A stretch of DNA of 7,513 nucleotides from JBBSZK01 sp964354995 (GCA_964354995.1 CAYHBQ010000028.1:1-7513), one strand, 5' to 3'. Shown: positions 1 through 6,559, counted from the first letter of the stretch. Numbers and translations: made by a program. Notes: generated by a model not told the origin, from the letters alone.

Positions 1-64
1 CTATACGATGCGAGCAACGGAATACATCAGCAGATTTGTTTTTTAAAGTTATCTCTACAGAGAA

Positions 65-427
65 TTAAGCAGCTTCTAGTAACCCAGAAAGCGTTTTCAA
101 GCGAGGTTTATCTTCTTTCGTCGGTTCTGCTTGGTGGGTAAGCTCATCGTAGCTACGCCATAAATGAGAAAGAACGCGTGCAACATCTAACCCTACATCT
201 TCCTCTTCTAACGCGGGCGGAAAGGCATATCCACTATGTTTGGTTTTGACGGTAGGTAGGCCATTCTCATCAGGTTCGCCAGGTACATTGTAGGTCATTG
301 TAATATACACGCCTGCGCAAGCTCCATCCCATTCAAGGACACGTACGGTAAGATCTTGACGCAATTTATAGGGAGAAGCAAATATACGACTTCCCGCAAG
401 AAGTGTTTCAGTCCATGTCTGAACCAT
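65..427 (-). CDS. Hypothetical 120-aa soluble protein
   Basis: I do not recognise this protein. It has no signal peptide or membrane segment, so it is probably cytoplasmic. The first half (residues about 24-48) alternates hydrophobic and polar residues in a way that suggests a beta-hairpin (DLTVRVLEWDG then AGVYITMTYNV). A Pro/Gly-rich loop follows (49-60), then a hydrophobic strand or loop, then an acidic amphipathic helix (about 74-98, including DVARVLSHLWRSYDEL) and a charged tail. There is one cysteine (C37) and no catalytic motif I can name. The start was chosen because a TATA element lies about 25 bases upstream of this ATG, so the transcript would begin at or next to it (leaderless). 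The gene is transcribed divergently from the Tyr-rich secreted protein. A real gene is supported by its own promoter and even amino-acid composition; its function is unknown. Confidence 0.72.
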   Translation of the reverse strand: MVQTWTETLLAGSRIFASPYKLRQDLTVRVLEWDGACAGVYITMTYNVPGEPDENGLPTVKTKHSGYAFPPALEEEDVGLDVARVLSHLWRSYDELTHQAEPTKEDKPRLKTLSGLLEAA

Positions 428-447
428 ATCATAAATAGAAGAACGAG

Positions 448-457
448 TTATTTAAAG
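448..457 (-). promoter_or_regulatory. Archaeal TATA box for the minus-strand gene
   Basis: Read on the minus strand this is CTTTAAATAA, a good archaeal TATA element. Its centre is about 25 bases upstream of the ATG at 427, which places transcription initiation at the start codon itself and predicts a leaderless mRNA. Confidence 0.65.
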
Positions 458-466
458 TTTCCTAAG

Positions 467-487
467 TGTCATTTTCAAGTCATGACA
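467..487. promoter_or_regulatory. Inverted repeat midway between divergent promoters
   Basis: TGTCA (467-471) and TGACA (483-487) form a dyad separated by 11 bases. The right arm overlaps the perfect 8-base palindrome GTCATGAC (479-486). The dyad centre (477) is equidistant from the two TATA boxes of the divergent genes, the expected place for a shared regulator site. The arms are only 5 bases, so chance occurrence is quite possible. Confidence 0.25.
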
Positions 488-496
488 TACGATAGA

Positions 497-507
497 TTTA
501 TAAATAA
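497..507 (+). promoter_or_regulatory. Archaeal TATA box for the Tyr-rich secreted protein
   Basis: The TTTATAAATAA element is centred about 24 bases upstream of the ATG at 526, again predicting a leaderless transcript. A second TATA-like string (CTTATAAAT, 515-523) lies directly against the start codon and is too close to drive this gene. Confidence 0.65.
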
Positions 508-525
508 CCTTCGCTCTTATAAATC

Positions 526-1050
526 ATGAACAAAAACGTCTTCAAACTTCTTGTACCTCTTTTTGCGATTATCTTGCTTTCAGGCATAGCTTCTGCGTAC
601 TACTACGGGGACGGCTATAAGAAAGAATATACGGTCAAAGAGACGTATGATGACTATGGATATAGCTATTACGAAAAGAATACTGATAAAAGTCCATGGG
701 GCGAGGTAACGACTTACAAAAAGATTAAAGACAATGATGGATATGCGTCTCCGTATAGAAATCGCGTGGGCGATTATTGGAACGATGGGCCGAGCGGGTA
801 TTCACGCACCTATCGCATGACTAATACCTACGGTGATGAGTGGCGTCATATGGGGTATGCGTGGGACGATAGTTATCAACGCGATCGATACGATACACAA
901 TACACGGACTATTATTATAATCCTCGTTATTTCTATAATGGAAATACGTACAATTGGGAAGGCGATGAACCTCGCTGTGCAAATAGTAACAGCGGACGAT
1001 GGAGCTCAGTTAGCTACTGCGGTAACAATATCTATCATTATAGTTGGTAA
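526..1050 (+). CDS. Secreted tyrosine-rich protein
   Basis: This is a 174-residue protein with a clear N-terminal signal peptide: Lys-containing n-region (MNKNVFK), hydrophobic core (LLVPLFAIILL) and a probable cleavage site after SGIASA (A24). The mature 150 residues are strikingly aromatic, with 30 Tyr (20 percent) and 7 Trp, plus many Asp, Asn, Arg and Gly and very few aliphatic residues. Tyr occurs in clusters (YYY at the mature N-terminus and again near residue 128). The only two cysteines are near the C-terminus (RCAN and YCGN) and could form a disulfide outside the cell. There is no lipobox, sorting motif or C-terminal membrane helix, so it is probably released or bound to the envelope through other components. 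I do not recognise a named family. It has its own promoter and a T-run after the stop. A structural or matrix role at the cell surface is inference from composition only. Confidence 0.85.
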   Translation: MNKNVFKLLVPLFAIILLSGIASAYYYGDGYKKEYTVKETYDDYGYSYYEKNTDKSPWGEVTTYKKIKDNDGYASPYRNRVGDYWNDGPSGYSRTYRMTNTYGDEWRHMGYAWDDSYQRDRYDTQYTDYYYNPRYFYNGNTYNWEGDEPRCANSNSGRWSSVSYCGNNIYHYSW

Positions 1051-1068
1051 TTTTGCGGAATGTTTGCA

Positions 1069-1074
1069 TTTTTT
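1069..1074 (+). terminator. Possible T-run terminator after the Tyr-rich gene
   Basis: Six consecutive T residues lie about 19 bases past the stop codon at 1050, preceded by another T4 at 1051-1054. Archaeal intrinsic termination can use U-runs without a hairpin. No convincing stem is seen here. Confidence 0.4.
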
Positions 1075-1096
1075 CTAAAGAAAACCTAAGGGCAAT

Positions 1097-1106
1097 CTTT
1101 AAATAG
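1097..1106 (+). promoter_or_regulatory. TATA box of the regulator/surface-protein operon
   Basis: CTTTAAATAG is centred about 37 bases upstream of the ATG at 1138. With normal archaeal spacing transcription would begin near 1126-1128, giving a short leader of about 10 bases. A second candidate, ATATAAATA (1113-1121), is only about 20 bases from the ATG and is less well placed. Confidence 0.5.
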
Positions 1107-1108
1107 TT

Positions 1109-1135
1109 AATAATATAAATATTATTCATATTATT
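1109..1135. promoter_or_regulatory. Candidate operator: AATAATA/TATTATT repeats at the start site
   Basis: AATAATA (1109-1115) and TATTATT (1120-1126) form a perfect 7-base inverted repeat with a 4-base spacer. A second direct copy of TATTATT follows at 1129-1135, 9 bases after the first. The cluster covers the predicted transcription start and sits just upstream of a ribbon-helix-helix gene. That family commonly binds short repeats over its own promoter. The region is very AT-rich, so part of this symmetry could be low-complexity chance. Confidence 0.35.
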
Positions 1136-1137
1136 GT

Positions 1138-1290
1138 ATGGTAAAAAGGGTGCTCAGCGTTACGGTTGATGAAAATGTATTTAAGACTTGGAAAGAATAT
1201 TCTGAAGAGGAATGCGTCAATTCGTCAAAACTGATTGAACGAATGCTTAGGGAGCACTTACAAAAGAGGGGGAAACATGTTACTAAATAA
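1138..1290 (+). CDS. Ribbon-helix-helix (CopG/Arc-like) DNA-binding protein
   Basis: This 50-residue protein has the full ribbon-helix-helix layout. A short basic beta-strand (KRVLSVTV, residues 3-10) would pair with its dimer partner and insert in the DNA major groove. Helix 1 follows (DENVFKTWKEYSEEE), then a turn with the usual small/polar cap (VNSS, 27-30), then helix 2 (KLIERMLREHLQKR). In the known family such dimers bind short repeated operators and often repress their own operon. The ATG at 1138 starts exactly at the beginning of the domain, and the next in-frame codons upstream run into a stop at 1111-1113. The last 14 bases overlap the start of the giant surface protein in another frame, so the two are almost certainly cotranscribed and perhaps translationally coupled. 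There is no room for a toxin partner; the neighbouring gene is not toxin-like. Autoregulation and control of the surface protein are inferred. Confidence 0.85.
   Translation: MVKRVLSVTVDENVFKTWKEYSEEECVNSSKLIERMLREHLQKRGKHVTK
1266..1272 (+). promoter_or_regulatory. Ribosome-binding site inside the regulator gene
   Basis: GAGGGGG ends 4 bases before the ATG at 1277 and contains GAGG, complementary to the 3' end of 16S rRNA. It decides the start of the surface protein: the longer in-frame start at 1235 would put 14 charged residues before a perfect signal peptide and has no such site. The leadered, internal position fits the use of a Shine-Dalgarno site for the second gene of an operon. Confidence 0.6.
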
Positions 1291-4200
1291 ACTTCTTTTT
1301 GGGTTTTTCTGTTTAGCGCTTGTTATCTTTGCGATTGGTTCTGCGTCTGCAGCTATAGGGCTGACAAGTTGTACGAATGCGACCTCTTCCTCAGGACAGT
1401 ATGAACTGTTGAGCACGCTTACATCAAATGCTACCTGTTTAACGCTTAACGCGAGCAATATGGATCTTGACTGCAAGGGAAATTCTATCTGGTTTGGAGC
1501 AAATGGGGGGAATGGAGCGATAGGCATTAACGTTCTCTTCGGAGTCGTTCCTTTGCAAAATATTACCATTCGAAATTGTGTTATCCGGGATATTAATGTA
1601 AGTGGAACAACAGGGTATGGGATCCAGTTTACAAAAACCTCAAGCTCTTTCATTTATAATAATACCGTTTTGACCAACGGCTCTTCTTCAAATCATGGTA
1701 TCTATTTCAACACGAATTGCAATAATAATCTGATAGAAAATAATACTATTTCGGCGTTCGGTACTTCTACGGGGAACTATGGTGTGTATCTTTTATCGGC
1801 ATCAGATGAAAATATTATACGACGAAATGTCATAACTGGTACGGGCACGACCACGAGTCATGCGATTCTCATCTCAACGGGAACGAGTGACACGGAAGTT
1901 ATCAATAATACTCTGAGCACTCTTTCAACAACAACGACTGGAAACACGGATGGCCATATAGTCTATGTAACGACGGGTAGCGGGCGCAATCTCTTTGTCG
2001 ATAATATCGTGTACGGGCGTTCAGCGGCAAGAAATTATGCCTTCTATTTCACCGCTTCAGCGAATAACAATACGATTGTGAATAATACGCTCTTTGCAAA
2101 TCATACAGAAGGTACGAATTATGGTGTGTATATTCTCTATGGGTCTTCAAATAAAGTTACGGGTAATAACCTTGTGGTGAATGGCACTTCCCTTACGGGG
2201 GTTTTTCTTTCTTCTGCAAATAATAATCTTGTTGAAAACAATAGTGTAACGCTCCTCGGTGTGACGTCAGTTACAGGTGCCCAAGTGACTTCTTCTTATG
2301 GAAACCGTTTCGGTAATAATACTTTTGCCGTCAATGGACGTACTGCAACTAATACCGGTATTGGTTTAACGTCGTCGTATACTAATGAATTTAATAATAA
2401 TACTATCAATGTAACGGGCACGACTCCGATATATGGGTTTTATCTTCTCTATTCAGAGTCTAATGCTATCACTCGCAATAATGTTACGGTCTTTGGAACG
2501 ACTGCAAATAGCCCCCTTTTTCTATCAACCGCTTCTGAAGAAAATCGGGTTACCAATAACTCTTTTAGTGTTTTTGGTAATACGACTCTCAATTATGGAG
2601 TGTACTTGACTCAGAACCGGAATAATCTTATTGAAAGCAACAACATAACGACTAACGGAACCACAACCAACTACGGCATCTATCTGCTCACTGCGGCGAA
2701 TCTTAACACGATCAAGAATAACATTGTACGGACGGGAGGGTTAACGGCAAATTATGGCATGTTTCTTTCTGCTTCTGAGGGCAATAAAATTATCGGTAAT
2801 CTTATATTCGCAAATGGAACTACCATATCGGGCACGACTAACAATTGGGGGATTCATCTTGCGGTTAACTCTGAGTCAAACCTTATTGCTAATAATACGG
2901 TACAAACATTTGGTGGGAGCACCAATTATGGTCTCTCGCTGATAACAAGTTCGCGGCGTAACACTTATGAAAATAATTTTGTCTATACGTCCGGAAATAA
3001 TAATTCTAACCATGGTTTGTTTATTTCCGAGGCTCATCGCAATATCTTTAGGGAGAACGTTATCAATACCTCTGGGAATGGAACTAACTTTGGGGTGTAT
3101 ATTCAGTCAAGCTCAATGAGTAATATCTTCCAAAATAATACTATTTCAACATTTGAGTATGCAAATAGGTCAACTTCTCCCGCGTTTGCCTTTCTCTTTG
3201 TAGCGCCCGGATACCCGGTTAATAATACTCTGCAAGGCAATAACTTGTTTTCCATAGCAGGACCCGATTTGCGATTTGAAACCGCGAGCCTCAATGATAC
3301 CACGTTGGTTGATCAGGCTGTAGGAAATTACACGTTTACAGGGATTGGAGGGATTTTGATTGTTCGAAATACGACCGCAGGCGAAATACGATTTCTTTCA
3401 CCGGTTAATGGTACAAACACAAGTTTCAGTGATCGCGTTACCGTCCGCGCTAATTTTGTAAAAATCGATGAGTACACCCGAGAACTTAATAAATCGGCGC
3501 AGGTAACAATTTACAACATTCCGACCGCTTCTACTGAGCTACAAATTGTTCGTAATGGGGTGGCTTGTCCTGTTGAACTTTGTCAAAATCTTACTTCTTT
3601 GCAGGCAGGCAATGTTACCTTTACCGTAATAGGGGGAGGTAATTATTCTATCAACTCTAGTTCAAGCGTTCCTTCCCTTATTTTGAATCAACCCCTCTCT
3701 TCATTCAATGCAACGTACAAGGACCTTTCGTTTAACTTTACGGCCTCTGACGATGTTTCTTCAATTCTTTCCTGTACACTTTCACTTAATGATTCGCTTA
3801 ATCAAACAAATCAGACTGTGAGTACAGGAGTATTGACAAATATGGTCATTTATAACATGAGCGAGGGAAACTATTCGTGGTATGTTGAATGCTTTGACGG
3901 TAGCAACAATACTAATCGTTCTCAATCTCGAATCTTGAATGTTTCTTATTCTATTCCTACGGTCACGTTTAACTATCCTCAGGAAGATGCTTACTTTAAC
4001 AACATAAGTGCCGTGTCAATTAATTACACGGTCTATGACTCGAGTCCCGCCAATATGACTGTCTGGCTTTATGGCAACGGAAGTTTACTTGCGACTTCAT
4101 ATAATATAACGAATGGTACGTTACTGAACTATAGTTGGAGCACGCTCGGGTTGGGAATATATAATTGGACGGTTATCTCGAGTAATGGTCTGAAGAATTC

Positions 4201-6532
4201 TTCCACGGGTCATCGTTATTTCAACGTAAGCAATTTGACGATTAGTTGTGAAGCGGGTGGCTCCTATCAAGAAGGGGCTCTTGTTTTAGTACAGGGCAAC
4301 CTTTCAGACGGGCGTTCGGGATTAGGACTTTTACAGGCAAATGTTAGTGTTTATGAAGATGGAGCTTACGCTGCATCGCGGAATTTGACTTCTCTTTCAG
4401 ATGGGAGTTTTCAGACGACGCTAGGGGGGTTAGCTATTGGAAATTATACGCTTAATACATCGTTCGGATACAGGGGATATCTCTCGTATTGTAACGATTC
4501 TTTCACCATAGTTTCTGAAGGAGGACCTGATGCTTCAAATGCTTCTTTGTTCCTTACGAAAGTCGCGTCGGTTTCTTCACTTACCTATGCGGAAATTCGC
4601 TATAATATTACACTTTCTCTGGTAAACGCTGGAGGGAGCAATGCAACTAATGCCAATATAACGGATATCAATTCGACTTCATCCCCGTATATGTTAGATA
4701 CACTTGTTGCTGGCCAGTCTATTATGCGAAGTTATGTCCTCTCGTTTGCACGCTCTAATACGACTTCTATTGCAATGTTGTCTGGTGCTACGGCTTTGGC
4801 GATAGATGCAAAAAGTGACAACCTCTTGAGCGTTTTTGCTCAATCGCTCAATGTGACTGTTCCCGCAAACGTATCTGTTACTCCTGCCTCTTTGGTTTTA
4901 GATAAGATTGTAACGTTCTACAACGTTTCAAACACAACTATAGCCTATAATATCAGCTTGAGGCTTGTAAATACGGGGGGTAGCTCTTCGACGGAGGCCA
5001 ATATCAGCGATGCCGACTCTTCTTCTTCACCTTATATGATTGGGGCGCTGGCTGCAGGTGACTCTGTTTTTAGAAGTTATCTCGCAACATACACGAGAAA
5101 TTCTACAACCTATTATGTTAATCTCTCACGGGCCCAGAGTTACGCATTTGATTCCTATTCGAGTGTTTTGCTCAGAGCCAACGCATCTGATATTACAATT
5201 CCAGTGCCTACCACCGAACTCGGACAGCAACTTGCACTTGTCAAAAACGCTTATTTCAATTCGGAGAATGAGACTGCTGTTAACTATACGCTTGCAGTCG
5301 AGGTTATCAATGCAGGCGGTGTTGATTTACAAGGAATAACAGTCATCGATTCTGATTTAAATATTAATCAGGTGATTGCATTGAATCAAACCCAGACGTG
5401 GAACTCAACGGGTTCGCTGATTATTCAGAAGGAGGCTTCCAATTCTGAAAGGACGTTTGCAAAGTCTTCTGCCACCGTCAATACAGTTACTTATCAATCA
5501 AATCAGATTAAAATAAGTATTCCGGGATACGGTGGACCTGCCGATACGATTGTGTATGCTCCCGCACAGGTCAATGCATCTACCAGTTTTGATTCGACTA
5601 TTGAAATTGTAAATCAAAATCCCGATATAGGCAAAAACTTTATTGTAGACTATTGGATTACTTCTAACGACGAAACGACTAATTATACATCGGGTCAACA
5701 GACGATTTATGTTGCTGCATCTGGGTCAACTAATTTGACGGCGACGCTCACTTCTCCTTCCGTTAATGGGACGTATCGTTTGCGGGCATTGACTAGTTAT
5801 ATTGGTGGTCCTGACTTTGCCTATGACAGTTTTTTGGTCGGCTCCGAATCGGAGGGTGGCGATGAAGGGGATTCTGATGAAGGTTCAAGTGGAGGTAGTG
5901 GCGGAGGCGGAGGTATAACGGGTGCTGCCGTGGACACTGTTGTGTGTACTTCTCCCTATATGCGCTACGGGCTCGAATGTTGTTTGGACGTCAATAATAA
6001 CACTCTTTGTGACCGTGATGAATTGCCGAAGGAATCCGAAACTAAAAATGATACGCCTATCCCTCTACCCGAGGAAACGTCCTCTCGTTCGTTTATCAGC
6101 AGTCTTGTTGCCTATGTGGGGAGCTCTTTCTTGTTCATTCGTAGCGTACTTTCTGTTGCTCAGAACAGATTTGCTTTCGGTATAGGTGCAGGTATTGTCG
6201 CTATAGGAGGTATAATCTTCTTTCTTAGAAGGGTCATTTTCCATTCTCGCAACTCGCTTGGAAGCTCTAATCGGATAAAGAATATTATTGGGAAGAGCGT
6301 GTATGCAGAAAATGGGAATGGAATAGGGGTTGTGAAAGAAATCTATCTTGAACACTATAAAATCTATGGATGGATAATTCAGGTCAACAGTCGTCTTGCT
6401 AAAAAAATAGGTTATAAGCGTATTATGGTTAAACAAAAGTACGTTAAAGCGATTGGGCGGACCATGATTATCGATGAGCGCATAGCGCATCATCTTGATC
6501 GTTACCCTGTTCCACACTCCCATAACCTTTAA
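1277..6532 (+). CDS. Giant beta-helix surface protein with C-terminal PRC-barrel domain
   Basis: This 1,751-residue envelope protein has, numbered from the ATG at 1277: a signal peptide (1-25, cleavage after GSASA); a right-handed parallel beta-helix of NosD/PbH1 type (about 40-660); a cap; two Ig-like domains (about 798-890 and 892-984); a carboxypeptidase-regulatory-like beta domain (985-1083); two tandem CARDB/DUF11-like repeats (1084-1199, 1200-1316); two more beta domains (1317-1423, 1424-1521); an acidic Gly/Ser linker ending GGGGGITGAAV (1522-1552); a Cys-rich EF-hand-like loop (1557-1584); a membrane helix (about 1632-1655) followed by LRR and other basic residues; and a PRC-barrel-like domain (about 1666-1741). 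I counted about 92 N-X-S/T sequons, the last at N1591 and none in the last 160 residues, which supports an external body and cytoplasmic tail. A weaker hydrophobic segment (1606-1628, interrupted by Arg) leaves the topology not fully certain. No catalytic site is evident. Adhesion or a surface stalk is the likely role, inferred from architecture. An overlapping regulator gene precedes it. Confidence 0.88.
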   Translation: MLLNKLLFGFFCLALVIFAIGSASAAIGLTSCTNATSSSGQYELLSTLTSNATCLTLNASNMDLDCKGNSIWFGANGGNGAIGINVLFGVVPLQNITIRNCVIRDINVSGTTGYGIQFTKTSSSFIYNNTVLTNGSSSNHGIYFNTNCNNNLIENNTISAFGTSTGNYGVYLLSASDENIIRRNVITGTGTTTSHAILISTGTSDTEVINNTLSTLSTTTTGNTDGHIVYVTTGSGRNLFVDNIVYGRSAARNYAFYFTASANNNTIVNNTLFANHTEGTNYGVYILYGSSNKVTGNNLVVNGTSLTGVFLSSANNNLVENNSVTLLGVTSVTGAQVTSSYGNRFGNNTFAVNGRTATNTGIGLTSSYTNEFNNNTINVTGTTPIYGFYLLYSESNAITRNNVTVFGTTANSPLFLSTASEENRVTNNSFSVFGNTTLNYGVYLTQNRNNLIESNNITTNGTTTNYGIYLLTAANLNTIKNNIVRTGGLTANYGMFLSASEGNKIIGNLIFANGTTISGTTNNWGIHLAVNSESNLIANNTVQTFGGSTNYGLSLITSSRRNTYENNFVYTSGNNNSNHGLFISEAHRNIFRENVINTSGNGTNFGVYIQSSSMSNIFQNNTISTFEYANRSTSPAFAFLFVAPGYPVNNTLQGNNLFSIAGPDLRFETASLNDTTLVDQAVGNYTFTGIGGILIVRNTTAGEIRFLSPVNGTNTSFSDRVTVRANFVKIDEYTRELNKSAQVTIYNIPTASTELQIVRNGVACPVELCQNLTSLQAGNVTFTVIGGGNYSINSSSSVPSLILNQPLSSFNATYKDLSFNFTASDDVSSILSCTLSLNDSLNQTNQTVSTGVLTNMVIYNMSEGNYSWYVECFDGSNNTNRSQSRILNVSYSIPTVTFNYPQEDAYFNNISAVSINYTVYDSSPANMTVWLYGNGSLLATSYNITNGTLLNYSWSTLGLGIYNWTVISSNGLKNSSTGHRYFNVSNLTISCEAGGSYQEGALVLVQGNLSDGRSGLGLLQANVSVYEDGAYAASRNLTSLSDGSFQTTLGGLAIGNYTLNTSFGYRGYLSYCNDSFTIVSEGGPDASNASLFLTKVASVSSLTYAEIRYNITLSLVNAGGSNATNANITDINSTSSPYMLDTLVAGQSIMRSYVLSFARSNTTSIAMLSGATALAIDAKSDNLLSVFAQSLNVTVPANVSVTPASLVLDKIVTFYNVSNTTIAYNISLRLVNTGGSSSTEANISDADSSSSPYMIGALAAGDSVFRSYLATYTRNSTTYYVNLSRAQSYAFDSYSSVLLRANASDITIPVPTTELGQQLALVKNAYFNSENETAVNYTLAVEVINAGGVDLQGITVIDSDLNINQVIALNQTQTWNSTGSLIIQKEASNSERTFAKSSATVNTVTYQSNQIKISIPGYGGPADTIVYAPAQVNASTSFDSTIEIVNQNPDIGKNFIVDYWITSNDETTNYTSGQQTIYVAASGSTNLTATLTSPSVNGTYRLRALTSYIGGPDFAYDSFLVGSESEGGDEGDSDEGSSGGSGGGGGITGAAVDTVVCTSPYMRYGLECCLDVNNNTLCDRDELPKESETKNDTPIPLPEETSSRSFISSLVAYVGSSFLFIRSVLSVAQNRFAFGIGAGIVAIGGIIFFLRRVIFHSRNSLGSSNRIKNIIGKSVYAENGNGIGVVKEIYLEHYKIYGWIIQVNSRLAKKIGYKRIMVKQKYVKAIGRTMIIDERIAHHLDRYPVPHSHNL
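1616..3250 (+). repeat. About 20 tandem 27-residue beta-helix rungs
   Basis: The protein repeats a pattern close to NYGVYL-x(3)-S-x(2)-N-x-I-x(2)-N-x-I/V-x(3)-G-T-T. I located about 20 copies of the N-x-I/L-x-x-N core, with start-to-start spacing of 25-28 residues (mostly 27) and three longer rungs of 31-33. The stacked Asn residues match the asparagine ladder known in parallel beta-helices. The DNA is diverged between copies, so this is an old amplification at protein level rather than a recent DNA tandem repeat. Confidence 0.85.
4526..5224 (+). repeat. Tandem duplicated beta domain (two copies, about 116 aa each)
   Basis: Copies at 4526-4873 and 4874-5224 align throughout. Both have a YNI(T/S)L-LVN(A/T)GGS segment, an A-NI(T/S)D motif, an (S)SSPYM motif followed by L-AG-S---RSY, and a final stretch leading to a V/P-rich linker. 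The NAGG/NTGG segment and overall length resemble CARDB/DUF11-type domains of archaeal surface proteins. A third, more diverged copy with INAGG follows (5225-5545). Confidence 0.75.
5900..6022 (+). other. Gly-rich ITGAAV linker and single EF-hand-like loop (within the surface protein)
   Basis: Five Gly then ITGAAV end the low-complexity acidic Gly/Ser stalk. About 18 residues later comes CCLDVNNNTLCDRDE. Its 12-residue loop (D1571 to E1582) has D, N, N, L, D and E at EF-hand positions 1, 3, 5, 7, 9 and 12, and is framed by cysteines C1557, C1568, C1569 and C1578. From memory, both the ITGA(A/V)V and the CCLDxNxNxxCDxDE strings recur in DPANN surface proteins. Ca2+ binding is inferred from the loop. 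Confidence 0.6.
6272..6499 (+). other. PRC-barrel-like cytoplasmic domain (within the surface protein)
   Basis: Residues about 1666-1741 read as a PRC-barrel: IIGKSVYAENGNGIGVVKEI opens it with the typical G(K/R)-V-(D)-x-x-G-x-x-I/V-G-x-V pattern. IYGWIIQV gives the central strand, and KRIMVKQKYVKAIGRTMIID closes the barrel. The domain lies after the membrane helix and a basic stretch and contains no N-glycosylation sequon, so it is placed inside the cell. PRC-barrel proteins in archaea include factors that bind the FtsZ-anchor SepF (CdpB family); a similar role here is speculation. Confidence 0.65.
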
Positions 6533-6536
6533 ATTA
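6527..6536 (+). promoter_or_regulatory. TATA box of the helicase, overlapping the upstream stop codon
   Basis: CTTTAAATTA is centred about 28 bases before the ATG at 6560 and spans the TAA stop of the surface protein. Standard archaeal spacing puts transcription start within a few bases of the ATG, again leaderless. The helicase is therefore probably a separate transcription unit despite the 27-base gap. Confidence 0.55.
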
Positions 6537-6559
6537 CATCTTTAACAGAAACCTCTGCT

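Noticed and set aside
52..63. Perfect short hairpin TCTCT-AC-AGAGA next to the stop of the minus-strand gene.
   Set aside because: The stem is 5 bases with a 2-base loop and no U-run follows on the minus strand, so it does not make a convincing terminator.
1..64. Possible tail of a plus-strand gene ending in a TAA at 44-46, and a TTTAAA-like string (39-48) that could be a minus-strand TATA box.
   Set aside because: Only 14 codons of the frame are visible and no family can be recognised. The only ATG downstream of the minus-strand TATA-like string (27) meets a stop after 8 codons. Neither can be supported.
833..1078. Open frame on the plus strand inside the Tyr-rich gene.
   Set aside because: It overlaps a well-supported secreted protein in another frame, lacks a promoter or ribosome site, and gives an Ile/Thr-rich translation typical of a frame-shifted Tyr/Asn-rich gene.
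1235..1276. Extended start for the giant surface protein at 1235.
   Set aside because: It would add 14 residues ahead of a complete signal peptide and lies deep within the RHH gene; the ATG at 1277 has a purine-rich ribosome-binding site at the right distance.
1616..3250. The repeated region as a CRISPR-like or DNA tandem repeat array.
   Set aside because: The period is a multiple of three, the DNA copies are diverged, and conservation is at protein level (Asn ladder and strand pattern), as in a beta-helix.
6065..6523. Antisense open frame of about 150 codons opposite the PRC-barrel region, and shorter antisense frames at 1258-1653, 3103-3303, 5498-5698 and 7046-7315.
   Set aside because: Each lies wholly opposite a strongly supported gene, has no promoter-like element at its start, and its translation shows no coherent domain.
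1138..6532. RHH gene plus following gene as a toxin-antitoxin pair.
   Set aside because: The RHH protein lacks the extra C-terminal toxin-binding tail of typical antitoxins, and the partner is an exported surface protein rather than a small toxin.
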